Assembly: GCF_020567425.1 (NCBI RefSeq)
Contig: NZ_JAJCVJ010000005.1
Span: forward strand, 1 to 64,000
Length of the DNA: 64,000 nucleotides
Direction: 5' to 3'
Source of the DNA: Salinirubrum litoreum
GTDB lineage: Archaea > Halobacteriota > Halobacteria > Halobacteriales > Haloferacaceae
Shown: in pieces, positions 9,450 to 18,453 of the stretch
Layout of the letters: each line of letters starts with the position of its first letter
How positions within the stretch are numbered: position 1 is the first letter of the stretch
The notes under the pieces: generated by a model
What the model was told of the DNA's origin: nothing
Database searches by the model: none
Seen by the model: the letters and a program-made list of their open reading frames with translations, nothing else
Program-made: the position numbers and the translations under genes

Positions 9450-10409
9450 ATGAGTTCAGAGGAACACGTTGACAGACTCGAACGCGCACTCGGCTTTCTC
9501 CGAAACGATCGCCGTACTTCGCAGTACCTTCTCGCTCAACAGGAGGACGACGACTACGAGTTCGGCATCGCCCCTCTCTCGTCGCCAATCCTAGATAAGG
9601 CCGAGATAATTCTGGAGGATACCCTGGAGAAAATGGTTTCGAGTGTGACCGAAGGCCCGAAAGACGTTACCGAGTTCTCCATCGCAAACACGAATCGGAA
9701 CATTACTCCCATTCAGTATCTTCCCGTCGACGATCTCCCAGAAGGTGCACGATTGGACTATCTCCTCACCGATCCAAACCTCAGTGAGAAAACGTACGAT
9801 GATTGGCCGAACCCTGGATTGCAAATCATCCGCATCAAGGAACCTAGTGGTACGCCACTTCTTGGACTACAAGAGTTTACGAACCACCAGGTGGTGGGGA
9901 GTAGCAAACCAATCTTGTTCTCTCGCGGCGAGCAGCAGTACGACGTCGTCGAAGATAGTCTGTTAACGATCCCGTCGAAAGTCAACGCAGTGTGCTTCGA
10001 CGGATTTGTCTACATCTACACGCCGAAGGCTTTTGAGCGGATGTATGATGTCCGGGGACAGTACCAACAACACACCGATGATGTGATCGATGGGCTTGCT
10101 GGGCAAGACATCGAAATCGCCGATCTCTCTATCGTCGATACATTCAAAAACGACATTCGGTGTCTGCGACGCATCCACGAGATCAAACGACACAATATTC
10201 ACGAGACCCTTGAACCGAGCGCCGTCATAGATGTCGTAGATGAGTACGATGTCCCCGTCATTGCGGAACAGCGAAATGGCTCATTGGTGCTTGACATTGA
10301 AGATGGGTCGAAACGTTGGAAGCTGCTCGATCTTCTGAGCGATAGTTATCTGAGATCGGATATGACCGAGAATCAGTACAATGCGCCAAACAAGCGGATG
10401 CTGGATTAA
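9450..10409 (+). CDS. kwaB: KwaB-like DUF4868 protein of Kiwa
   Basis: 319 residues from ATG 9450; an in-frame ATG at 9402 lies inside kwaA and gives an unlikely extension. The C-terminal signature KRWKLLDLLSDSYLRSDMT followed by a lysine-rich end is typical of DUF4868 proteins, and the length matches KwaB (about 315). KwaB is the DNA-binding effector of Kiwa and works with membrane-bound KwaA. No nuclease motif is obvious. The gene lies 4 nt after kwaA, and the region after it is non-coding up to the operator pair at 10510. Confidence 0.8.
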   Translation: MSSEEHVDRLERALGFLRNDRRTSQYLLAQQEDDDYEFGIAPLSSPILDKAEIILEDTLEKMVSSVTEGPKDVTEFSIANTNRNITPIQYLPVDDLPEGARLDYLLTDPNLSEKTYDDWPNPGLQIIRIKEPSGTPLLGLQEFTNHQVVGSSKPILFSRGEQQYDVVEDSLLTIPSKVNAVCFDGFVYIYTPKAFERMYDVRGQYQQHTDDVIDGLAGQDIEIADLSIVDTFKNDIRCLRRIHEIKRHNIHETLEPSAVIDVVDEYDVPVIAEQRNGSLVLDIEDGSKRWKLLDLLSDSYLRSDMTENQYNAPNKRMLD

Positions 10410-10509
10410 ATTCAGTCTCACTCAATTCGTCCACTCCTTCTAGAACCGACGGTATTACCCTCGATTGGAGATTACTGATTGTCAGAATGACAAGTCCGCT
10501 CAAGAAGAC

Positions 10510-10551
10510 TTAACCAACGAATCTCGACGTCTCATCTGTACTGTTGGTTAA
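10510..10551. promoter_or_regulatory. Paired inverted element TTAACCAAC / GTTGGTTAA (copy 1)
   Basis: TTAACCAAC (10510-10518) and GTTGGTTAA (10543-10551) are exact inverted copies 24 bp apart. The pair lies in the otherwise gene-free 10410-10699 stretch, upstream of the conjugation operon. A TATA-like run (atatttatt, 10627-10636) follows, with the first start codon at 10700. It probably binds a regulator shared with six other sites in the window. Confidence 0.6.
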
Positions 10552-10699
10552 GATGGATTCGGTGTCGTCTTCGGGCCAAATTCCCGCGATCTATTCACAG
10601 ATTAGTAACATTCTCCATATCCAGAAAATATTTATTCTCACCCGAATTTTCCGACAATGTGTACCACGACTCCGTTGGTGCATACCCATACTCGCACGT

Positions 10700-10948
10700 A
10701 TGATAACTCGGTCAGTCACCATCGAAGACATCGATGACCTGTACCTGATGTGGAACGACCACATCAACGCTTCCGCCCTCTATCGCCGCGCCCTTCGCAA
10801 GGAAATGGAAGTCCGCGACGTCGATCCCGACGACCTCCGTGACCTCCTCGAACGGGCTCGCGAGCAGGGCTACACGAAAGAAGAAATCGTCGACGAGACC
10901 AATCGGTACGCCGATCTGAAGGCACTCGTCGAAGACGCAGAGGAATAA
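10700..10948 (+). CDS. Small acidic helical protein, first gene of the conjugation operon
   Basis: 82 residues from ATG 10700. The longer frame from 10544 runs through the promoter region and is less likely. It is charged and helical, with no signal peptide or membrane segment. It ends 6 nt before the next gene, so it belongs to the transfer operon. The family is not recognised. As the promoter-proximal gene it could be a regulator or accessory factor of transfer, but nothing in the sequence shows this. Confidence 0.6.
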   Translation: MITRSVTIEDIDDLYLMWNDHINASALYRRALRKEMEVRDVDPDDLRDLLERAREQGYTKEEIVDETNRYADLKALVEDAEE

Positions 10949-10954
10949 CCCGCA

Positions 10955-11377
10955 ATGTCACAGGACAGTACACCCTCCGAGACGTCTGAGAATCGTACTG
11001 ACAGTCAGTCCACGGCAGTGAGCAAAGTCTCCAGACAAGCCGTCCTTACAGTTGCGCTGTTGAGTCTGTTCGCTGTCCAGCCTGTCGCAGCACAAACCAG
11101 CGCCGTTTGCAGCGCGGACAACCTACCGAGCATGATTGAGGGGTTCTTCCAGCTGACCACCGGACTCGGCATCGTCGGCCTTGCCGTGGTCTGGCAGGCC
11201 GACTCCCTCATCGAGATGTTCACCCTGAACCCTGAGCAAAAGAAGGGCCTCAAGCGCCACAAGCGCTCGGCGATGAAGTCCGCAGTCGTCCTCGTAGTTC
11301 TCGGCCCACTGTACACCGTTGCGGGGTCGATGATGGGGCTGCCGCTGGCACAGTGCGTCGACCTCGTCCCCTGGTAA
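10955..11377 (+). CDS. Small secreted or membrane protein, VirB2-pilin-like layout
   Basis: 140 residues. A signal-like hydrophobic stretch at 29-46 ends in PVAAQ, a plausible cleavage site. It is followed by membrane segments near 60-80 and 108-127 separated by a short basic loop (KRHKR). Signal peptide, two membrane helices and a basic loop is the layout of VirB2/TrbC-type pilins, and the gene sits at the head of a VirB4/VirD4 operon. Two cysteines remain in the mature part. No sequence-level similarity to pilins can be shown by eye, so the function is inferred from topology and context. Confidence 0.6.
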   Translation: MSQDSTPSETSENRTDSQSTAVSKVSRQAVLTVALLSLFAVQPVAAQTSAVCSADNLPSMIEGFFQLTTGLGIVGLAVVWQADSLIEMFTLNPEQKKGLKRHKRSAMKSAVVLVVLGPLYTVAGSMMGLPLAQCVDLVPW

Positions 11378-11407
11378 GTTACTCTACCATCCCCGTCGCG
11401 AGCCCCC

Positions 11408-13144
11408 ATGGAACAACGAGAGCTCTCCGTGCTCATGGCCGCCCTGTTCGTGACGAGCCTAGTCACGGGTATCGTCGCAGCCGATCCACCACGCCCGGGT
11501 ACTGAGGGGAACGGCCTTTCTGAGAACGAGTCAGCGACGGTCTGGTCTCGCGATGCGGATAACTATATCAGTCAAGAAGAGTACCGCCAGCGCTACGGAG
11601 AGGACCGCACGTCCGTCCACCAGCTCGCGAATGGGACAGACATCACGTTCAAGCGGCCGCCTGCAACCGCTGCAACGTGGACTCGAAACGATTTCGGCGA
11701 CCTCGAAGCCGGTGGGTCAGATACGTCAGTTCATCCGCCTCACGCATCCCTCGAAGACGGTGTGTTCATCGAAGACGCCCATGCGACAGTGTTTGCGGTT
11801 CAGCCGTCGACTCGTGGTCACCTCGAGTCCGGTGATACCCCACTCTACATCGCACCGAATGGGACGATGCGTGGGTTCGTCGATTACCGGGTCCGTGTTC
11901 CAAACGAGAGTTCCTCCGGGAACAGGACCATCGAGTGGTCGCTTACGGAACACGAGATCGAAGAAGTTCGGCTGCAGAAAGACGGGGAGACCATCGCGAG
12001 GACTGATGGGTCGCACACGCCGGCCATCGACTACCAGATCACCGACGACTGGAGTGCAACCCTCGCCCTCGAAGCAGAGATTCACGTCCGGCTGAAGAAG
12101 ACGATACGGACCGACGTGGGCGGCGGAACCAACGTCGACGTCGTCTACCGTGAAGAGACGCGAAACGTCTCGGACTCAGTTGATGTCGAGATATATGACC
12201 TCTCTGCGTATCCCTACTACGCCGAGTATCCTAACGGCGATGCTGGCGTCGCTATCTTCCAGTCTCGTCCGTGGCAAGGGTACACTCTCACCGACGAGGG
12301 GAACGCGAGCGTACGTGGTGTCTGGCGGTTCTACACGGCCCGCAACACCAACTGGGATACGCTCGTCAGGTCGAACCGAACTGACAGCGCCGAAGTCGAG
12401 TCCGATGCGATCCCCGTGTACGTCCACGCGTATCCCTCCCGAATCGGACCGCGTGCCGAACCCGTCCGGGACGGCCCCAAAATCATCGACACATGGGGAA
12501 CGGAACGCCCCTCCCCGCTGGAGACTATCGGCGAGAACGTCAACGTCGAGATCGTAAATCAGTCCTACGAGACGACGTACGGTGTCGCCGTCCGCGCCGA
12601 GAACGTCGACAGAGAGGCACTCCATGTCGCAGGCATCGTTCGCGGTGTGAACGCGTCTATCGTCGAGCCCGACGCCGGTTCCGAGCGGCAGCTTCGTCGT
12701 AGCAACCTCTCAGTCGAGGTTCTCCAGCAAAACGAATCACAGGCGACGCTTCGGATTGAGCTACGTGACAACAAGACTGGCGCACCGATCGTCCTCAACG
12801 ATAGCGCCCGCCGGTATCCTATCGGTGGCATCTCACGTGATGGCTACATCACCATCGCCAATCGGGAGGTCGAGACCAACGCCTCTGGCGTAGCCATCGT
12901 GACGATCACTGAACCCGGTATCTACACCGCTCGGTATCATCCGGGGTCGTGGCTTGGACACAATCCAGCCTACGTGAGTGATACGGCAACCGCCCGGTGG
13001 CATCCACTCGGAACCATCGACGGCTGGTTCGCGTTCATCTTCGAGGTCGGCTGGCAGTTCATTCCCTTCTTCGTAATGTTCTACGCGGGACGCCGTCTCC
13101 TCCGGATGTTCGGCCCAGAAGACATCTTCCAACAAGATCCATAG
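11408..13144 (+). CDS. Large surface glycoprotein-like protein with C-terminal membrane anchor
   Basis: 578 residues. A signal peptide (about 1-25) precedes a long extracellular part rich in beta strands, with many N-x-S/T sequons (for example NGT, NES, NRT, NAS), as expected for a haloarchaeal surface glycoprotein. One membrane segment lies at about 541-566, followed by a short basic tail. It lies 3 nt before the next gene in the transfer operon. A role as an extracellular part of the mating apparatus or in cell contact is inferred only from position; no known domain is recognised. Confidence 0.65.
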   Translation: MEQRELSVLMAALFVTSLVTGIVAADPPRPGTEGNGLSENESATVWSRDADNYISQEEYRQRYGEDRTSVHQLANGTDITFKRPPATAATWTRNDFGDLEAGGSDTSVHPPHASLEDGVFIEDAHATVFAVQPSTRGHLESGDTPLYIAPNGTMRGFVDYRVRVPNESSSGNRTIEWSLTEHEIEEVRLQKDGETIARTDGSHTPAIDYQITDDWSATLALEAEIHVRLKKTIRTDVGGGTNVDVVYREETRNVSDSVDVEIYDLSAYPYYAEYPNGDAGVAIFQSRPWQGYTLTDEGNASVRGVWRFYTARNTNWDTLVRSNRTDSAEVESDAIPVYVHAYPSRIGPRAEPVRDGPKIIDTWGTERPSPLETIGENVNVEIVNQSYETTYGVAVRAENVDREALHVAGIVRGVNASIVEPDAGSERQLRRSNLSVEVLQQNESQATLRIELRDNKTGAPIVLNDSARRYPIGGISRDGYITIANREVETNASGVAIVTITEPGIYTARYHPGSWLGHNPAYVSDTATARWHPLGTIDGWFAFIFEVGWQFIPFFVMFYAGRRLLRMFGPEDIFQQDP

Positions 13145-13147
13145 CCC

Positions 13148-14011
13148 ATGACACAGAATTACCCACACATCAGTAGTAGGCGAAACGCCCTCCGAACAGT
13201 CGCAGGCGCCGCGCTTGCGAGCGTGGCTGGCTGTCTGAACAACGGTGATAGCTCCGGGACTCCCGGTGACGGGACAACCGATTCAGAGAGCAAGGGGCCA
13301 CTCAAGCGAGTCGCTGTCGACGGGACGACACTCGTCGTCGAGCTCTCGCCCGAAGCCGACGTCGACCAGGTCAACCTCATCCAACCTAATGGAGAGCTGT
13401 TCGGAAAGCGTGACGTGGCCGCAGGGGTCCAACAGATCTCGTTCGAGATCGGAACCGTGTACGAGCCCGGTGACTACCGCGTGATCGCACTGAAAGGTGA
13501 GGAGAGTGTGGTGGAGACTTCTCTTCCCATACAACCGAGCCTCAGCATTGTAGAGATGGGTATTGGAAGGAATCAGCCCGAGAAGATGTGGGACGGTTCG
13601 GGTGACGAAATTACTGAAGAGGCATTCGTGACCGTTGAGAACCAGGGTAGCGGCCCAGATGCAATTACGAAACTTCTCTTCATCGGAGACGTCCCGTATC
13701 CCTCTGACGAGGAAGGAACAAATTATGCCAACAACGAGGATGTTAGCGGAATTTACGATCCTCAGTCTGATTCCGAAGTAAACGAAGTAATCGTTACAGC
13801 AGGGGATCGAATCACGATTTACAGTTCTCGATCTCCCTTTGCGTTCGTTCCCGGCTCAGGCACTTCGTGTAAAGATGAACAACAGAGTGGCGAGTTCGAA
13901 CTCATCCTCGAAACACAAGTTGGGGAAGCTCAGCTAACCAAGAACTACAGCATACAGTATTCCGCCTCAACAGAGGCAGACAACTGTGAAATAACGATTA
14001 GTGATACGTAA
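13148..14011 (+). CDS. Tat-exported lipoprotein of the transfer operon
   Basis: 287 residues. A twin-arginine signal (SRRNALRT, residues 10-17) is followed by a hydrophobic stretch and the lipobox ASVAGC with Cys 29, then a Ser/Gly/Asp-rich linker. This is the standard haloarchaeal Tat lipoprotein start. The rest is a predicted beta-rich extracellular domain with two further cysteines near the C-terminus. It is 2 nt from the next gene. It may be a surface component of the conjugation machine. The second half is AT-richer than the first. Confidence 0.75.
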   Translation: MTQNYPHISSRRNALRTVAGAALASVAGCLNNGDSSGTPGDGTTDSESKGPLKRVAVDGTTLVVELSPEADVDQVNLIQPNGELFGKRDVAAGVQQISFEIGTVYEPGDYRVIALKGEESVVETSLPIQPSLSIVEMGIGRNQPEKMWDGSGDEITEEAFVTVENQGSGPDAITKLLFIGDVPYPSDEEGTNYANNEDVSGIYDPQSDSEVNEVIVTAGDRITIYSSRSPFAFVPGSGTSCKDEQQSGEFELILETQVGEAQLTKNYSIQYSASTEADNCEITISDT

Positions 14012-14013
14012 CT

Positions 14014-15129
14014 ATGGTTGATCTAATCGATGTTGTCCTTGAGGGGTTCAAAGAGGTCGTCGACTGGTTGATCGGCCTCTTCATGGAAGGTCTGCAGACC
14101 GGATATGACACCCTCACGGAGGAAATGTTCGGAACCCCGACGCCACAGACGGATGGGACGTTTGTATTCGGAACTCCATCCAATGCTCCGTGGGCTGCGA
14201 TACAAGACGCCCTGGTTGGCGGCGAGATTATGCTAATCTCGTTACTCCTGTTGCTGATGTGTGTTCAAGGACGGCACACAATCCGTATTTTCAACATCGG
14301 CAGCGCATACGAAGCGAGGCGGACGAAGAAAACCGCCTGGGTCGGAGCATTCCTCATCATCACGTGGTACTGGGTTAGCATCCTATGTCTCTACATCGTC
14401 GACGGGTTCACGATTGCTCTGATGCCGAGTCTTAGTTCGTTAGGAGACGCAATGCTCAATTTCTTAGAAGTCTCTTTGACTAATCCAGCACTCGCATTCG
14501 TATTTGCTCTAGTTGGTGGGCTCTCAATGTGGGCACTCGAGGCCCTCTACTATATTCGAGAAATTCTCCTCTACGTCTACGTGTATGGAATGCCGATAGC
14601 GTTCGCCTTGGGCTACGGTAATATTCCTGTCCTCTCCGATATTGCGATGGGATTCATCAAGCGGTTTGTTCCACTCGCAGTTCTTCCCCTCCCCGCAGCA
14701 GTAGTCTTCAAAGGATACGACCTACTCTACTCTGAAGGCGCGCTTGCTCCGGGTAGCGCGTTCCTGAAATACCTTGTAGCTGCGTCCCTCCCCCTGATCG
14801 CGCTATATCTCACTTGGAAGACGTTCAAGTACGCAACTCCACTAACCGCCAAGGTCGTAGGTGGCGCGACGAAAGGGGCTGCCCTTATCGGTGGTGTCGC
14901 AGCCGGTGCATATGTCGGCGGTGCTGGCGTCGCGACGACGGCTGCACGGTGGGGGCCAAAAGCCGCTGCTGGTCACGCTGTCGCACAGAAAGCAGCTGCT
15001 CGAGGGGGTCACAGCGGCGGGGACAGCGCCCCTCCATCATACCGCCGGACTGAGAACGATCCAAGCGGAGCAACGACAGAGGCATCGAGTACTGATCGTG
15101 GAATGGAGTTTGATCGAGGAATCCACTAA
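14014..15129 (+). CDS. VirB6/TrbL-like polytopic membrane protein
   Basis: 371 residues. About six membrane segments (near 72-90, 109-131, 158-183, 185-203, 214-235, 247-265) are followed by a Gly/Ala-rich segment and a hydrophilic tail. This arrangement, membrane core then Ala/Gly-rich tail, is typical of VirB6/TrbL inner-membrane channel proteins. The next two genes encode a membrane protein and a VirB4-like ATPase, as in conjugation loci. Similarity is in layout, not in diagnostic residues. Confidence 0.65.
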   Translation: MVDLIDVVLEGFKEVVDWLIGLFMEGLQTGYDTLTEEMFGTPTPQTDGTFVFGTPSNAPWAAIQDALVGGEIMLISLLLLLMCVQGRHTIRIFNIGSAYEARRTKKTAWVGAFLIITWYWVSILCLYIVDGFTIALMPSLSSLGDAMLNFLEVSLTNPALAFVFALVGGLSMWALEALYYIREILLYVYVYGMPIAFALGYGNIPVLSDIAMGFIKRFVPLAVLPLPAAVVFKGYDLLYSEGALAPGSAFLKYLVAASLPLIALYLTWKTFKYATPLTAKVVGGATKGAALIGGVAAGAYVGGAGVATTAARWGPKAAAGHAVAQKAAARGGHSGGDSAPPSYRRTENDPSGATTEASSTDRGMEFDRGIH

Positions 15130-15131
15130 CA

Positions 15132-16253
15132 ATGTCGATGGATCAAGACGCAGCCGCACGACGAATCATGGACCAGTTCGGCGAAGAGAGTCGCATACCC
15201 TACCTCAACATCGAGGAGGGAGACGTCGGCGTACTCATCGCCTTCCCGATCATCGGCCTATTCGTCGCTGGCCTCACCGGGATCGAATCACTCGCACTCC
15301 CGTTCGTAGCAGGAGGATTCGGGTTTGGCGTTGCCGTCATCTACGTCTCTCCCGATCACCTGAACGCGTGGACGTGGACGAAAGACGTCTATCGATACGC
15401 CAGGCGACCGCGAGTTACGTTCAGTGCCCCAGAGGAGCCCGACAGTACCACGAACGAGACAGAGCGAACCGAGGGCGGTCTCGCGAACTACACGCCGTTC
15501 AAACCGGACGAGCGAACGCAGGACCTCACGAACGTCAAGCGAGCATGGCCCGGTGCTGGAGCGATTCAACGAGCGGATGGAACGATGGAAGCGTTCATCG
15601 AGATCGACCCGGGGAACATGGACTTCGCCATGTCCGATGACTGGGCCCAGCTCCAGGAGGCGGGCGAAGAGTTCGCCAACAAGGAACTCGATTCAAAGCT
15701 CAAACTCCACGCGACAACCCGGTCATTTCCGGTAGAGCAAATCACCGAGACTATTGAGGAACGGCTCAACGACGAGGACGTCAAACAGAACCCGATCTTT
15801 CGGGAACTCCTCGAGGAGTACCGCGAGACGCGTCCCAAAGAGATGCGTGACCGGGGCATCCAGCAGGTCCGCTACTACATCGGCGTCGAGGTCACGCCGC
15901 TCGAAGTCTACGATAGATACCGAGACGAAGGGACACCCGCCGAGAAACTGACGCAGTTCCCCGTCATTGGGTTCCTGTTCAACCCATTCGTGACTCGTCG
16001 TGAGGACCTCACAGATGTCGAGCGCCGCGCCCAGATGTTCGAAAAGCTGGACAGCCGCGTCAACGACGTTCGCGCCGAGTTCATCCAGCAGGCGTCCGGG
16101 TGGTCTGCTCGCCGGCTCAGTACGGTCGAACTGTTCGTTCTGAATATGGACTTCTGGAACGGTCGCGAGCACGACTACGACGAAGCAGAGCGTGTTGTTC
16201 GCGAACAACCGATCATCGGCCACTCGCGTCGGGAGGATGAGACCAATGCATAA
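15132..16253 (+). CDS. Membrane-anchored transfer protein, VirB3/PrgI-like N-terminus
   Basis: 373 residues. The N-terminus carries two closely spaced membrane segments (about 28-47 and 54-72) after a short acidic leader, the layout of VirB3/PrgI proteins that recruit VirB4. The remaining 300 residues are soluble and resemble the N-terminal half of a VirB4-type protein without a P-loop. The last 8 nt overlap the start of the VirB4-like ATPase (ATGCATAA), so the two are translationally coupled. It may be the split front half of a VirB3-VirB4 fusion; this is inference. Confidence 0.6.
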   Translation: MSMDQDAAARRIMDQFGEESRIPYLNIEEGDVGVLIAFPIIGLFVAGLTGIESLALPFVAGGFGFGVAVIYVSPDHLNAWTWTKDVYRYARRPRVTFSAPEEPDSTTNETERTEGGLANYTPFKPDERTQDLTNVKRAWPGAGAIQRADGTMEAFIEIDPGNMDFAMSDDWAQLQEAGEEFANKELDSKLKLHATTRSFPVEQITETIEERLNDEDVKQNPIFRELLEEYRETRPKEMRDRGIQQVRYYIGVEVTPLEVYDRYRDEGTPAEKLTQFPVIGFLFNPFVTRREDLTDVERRAQMFEKLDSRVNDVRAEFIQQASGWSARRLSTVELFVLNMDFWNGREHDYDEAERVVREQPIIGHSRREDETNA

Positions 16254-18453
16254 CGTCGTCCTCCAGGCGGGTGGCGGGATCTCCACCCAACTCACAGAGT
16301 GGCTACGGAACCCAACGTCACCCGAGGGTGCGGCGATTTACCTTCTGTTGGTTGTAGTCCTCGGAGTCGTCGGGAAACTCCTCTGGGACCGGCACACCGC
16401 CGACGACGAACCTGAAGTCGATTTCTCGGACGTCCTCGACGAGGAGACGCTCGAAGAGGGTCACGCAGAAGGCCAGCTCCTCGACGACATCTCTGAGTCC
16501 CACAAAACGGTGACTGCGCCAGCAGCCATCGAGTGGGAGACACGAGCCGCACGCGTCGGCGATCAGTGGACGACGACGCTGTACATCGCGGACTACGCCG
16601 ATTACCCGAACGACGGGTATCTGAGCGATCTCTTCGAGTTGACCGACGTCGAGTTCGACCTTACAGCGCACATCACCCCAAAGAACCAGCAGCGAGCGCG
16701 GAACGAACTACAGGACATCGCTGACGACCTCCAGGTCGACGCCGATCTTGAACAGAGTGTCCGCAGTGCGTACCTCCAAGAGCGAGCAAACGAGGCCGCT
16801 GCGACCTACAAGGCCGTCGAGAGCGGAGCGAACGTCTTCGACCAGGGGATGTTCGTCACGGTTCGCGCCGACGACAAGGAGGACCTCAGGGACGCAGTCC
16901 AGAAGGTCAAGAGCGCCCTCCGCGACGACCCAGCAAACCTCACGCCGAAGACCGCGATTTGTCGGCAAGACCTTGCCCTACAGTCCGCCGCACCCATTGG
17001 CGACAACGAATTCGGTCGCGAGTCGATCGCCCTTGGGGGTGCCGTCGGAGCCTTACTCTCCTCCCCGCACAACGCAACGATTCTCGAGGAAGGCGGTGTC
17101 GAGTTCGGTATCCACAAGGACAACCAGAGTCCCGTCGTCATCGACCCGTTCGCTCGTGACAACGGGTACGCGATGTTCACTGTCGGCGATACTGGGTCTG
17201 GGAAGTCGTTCGGCTCGAAACAGAACTTCATCCGCTCTATCGAGCAGAGCAAGGACCGCATCGGCATCATCCTCGAACCACTAAACAACTGGGCAGGCGT
17301 TTCTGAAGCACTCGGAGCGAAACGCATCACCGTCGGTGGGACACTCGGGCTGAATCCCCTGGAGATTCGCCAGACACCTGACCACGTCCAGCGAGCGATG
17401 GGCGAGGACGCGAGCCCGTTCAACGAGAAGCTCGACGACGCCATGAGCTTCCTAACGAACTTCTTCGCACTGCGCGGTATCTCACTCGGTGACCGCCGGA
17501 CAACGCTCGAACTCGGCCTCAAACGCGCCTACAAGCGCAACGACATCACCGACGACATCTCAACGCACAGCAACCCCAGTCCGACCATCCGGGACATGAT
17601 GGACGTCTTCGAGGACATGGTCGGCGATCCAGAGTCGTTCGTGGTTCGGTCCGACGAGGAGGCCGGGAAGATCCGCGAAGACGCGACGTGGCTTCTCGAC
17701 CAGCTTCGCCCCTTCGAGGAGGAGGGTCGCCACGCCAATCTCGGGAAGTCCTCGGAGTTCGATATCCGTGACGAGAAGGTCATCTACCTCGACCTTGCAC
17801 AACAGGAGGGCAGCGTCGACAGCAGCACGGCGCTGACGATGCAGTTGCTCATCTCGCTCGTGTACGAGCGGGCGAAAGAGACTGACAAGGAGGTCGTGTT
17901 CGTCATCGACGAGGCGCGGTACATCATGCAAGACGCCGCGAGTCTGGCGTTCCTCGAGACGGTGTTCCGCCATCACCGCCATCACGACCTCTCGATTCGG
18001 CTCGTTACGCAGACCGTCGACGAGTTCTTCGAGCACGCCGAATCCGAGGCCATCCTCGATCAGTGTGCCGTCAAGCAGTTCCATCGTTTGGACGGGATGG
18101 ACGAGGAATGGGCCAACGAGTTCGGGCTGAATTACGCCCAGATGCGCTACGTTCAGGACGCAGTCCCCGGTAACGAGGACGCTGGCTTCTCCGAGGCGCT
18201 CGTCGGTGTTGACGGTGAGTGGCGGGGGATCAAGGTCAAAGCGATGCCCAAGGAGAAGCAAGTCATCGACTTCGAGCCAACCACGCAGGTACGATCTTCA
18301 CTCCCCGGCGCTGGCGAGGAGGCAATCGATACGGACGTACAGCAGTTCCGTGAGGAGCTGGAACAGCAGGCCACGAACGGACAGTCGAAAGAAGCCGAAC
18401 CCGCCTCTGCGAAACCTGATGGCGGGGCGATGGAGGGGGAGGACGATGCGTGA
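16246..18453 (+). CDS. VirB4/TraC-like conjugation ATPase
   Basis: 735 residues from ATG 16246. A membrane segment lies at about 25-43. The Walker A loop GDTGSGKSFGS is near residue 315 and the Walker B VVFVIDEARYIM near 553, followed by HHRHHDLSIRLVTQTVDEF, a typical arginine-finger region of VirB4/HerA-like motors. VirB4 energises assembly of the transfer channel and pilus. It overlaps the previous gene by 8 nt and the next gene by 8 nt (ATGCGTGA), so all three are co-translated. Confidence 0.85.
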   Translation: MHNVVLQAGGGISTQLTEWLRNPTSPEGAAIYLLLVVVLGVVGKLLWDRHTADDEPEVDFSDVLDEETLEEGHAEGQLLDDISESHKTVTAPAAIEWETRAARVGDQWTTTLYIADYADYPNDGYLSDLFELTDVEFDLTAHITPKNQQRARNELQDIADDLQVDADLEQSVRSAYLQERANEAAATYKAVESGANVFDQGMFVTVRADDKEDLRDAVQKVKSALRDDPANLTPKTAICRQDLALQSAAPIGDNEFGRESIALGGAVGALLSSPHNATILEEGGVEFGIHKDNQSPVVIDPFARDNGYAMFTVGDTGSGKSFGSKQNFIRSIEQSKDRIGIILEPLNNWAGVSEALGAKRITVGGTLGLNPLEIRQTPDHVQRAMGEDASPFNEKLDDAMSFLTNFFALRGISLGDRRTTLELGLKRAYKRNDITDDISTHSNPSPTIRDMMDVFEDMVGDPESFVVRSDEEAGKIREDATWLLDQLRPFEEEGRHANLGKSSEFDIRDEKVIYLDLAQQEGSVDSSTALTMQLLISLVYERAKETDKEVVFVIDEARYIMQDAASLAFLETVFRHHRHHDLSIRLVTQTVDEFFEHAESEAILDQCAVKQFHRLDGMDEEWANEFGLNYAQMRYVQDAVPGNEDAGFSEALVGVDGEWRGIKVKAMPKEKQVIDFEPTTQVRSSLPGAGEEAIDTDVQQFREELEQQATNGQSKEAEPASAKPDGGAMEGEDDA

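Noticed and set aside
14861-15640. Plus-strand open frame across the VirB6-like/VirB3-like junction
   Set aside because: Arg-rich, low-complexity product that overlaps two well-supported genes; a shadow frame.
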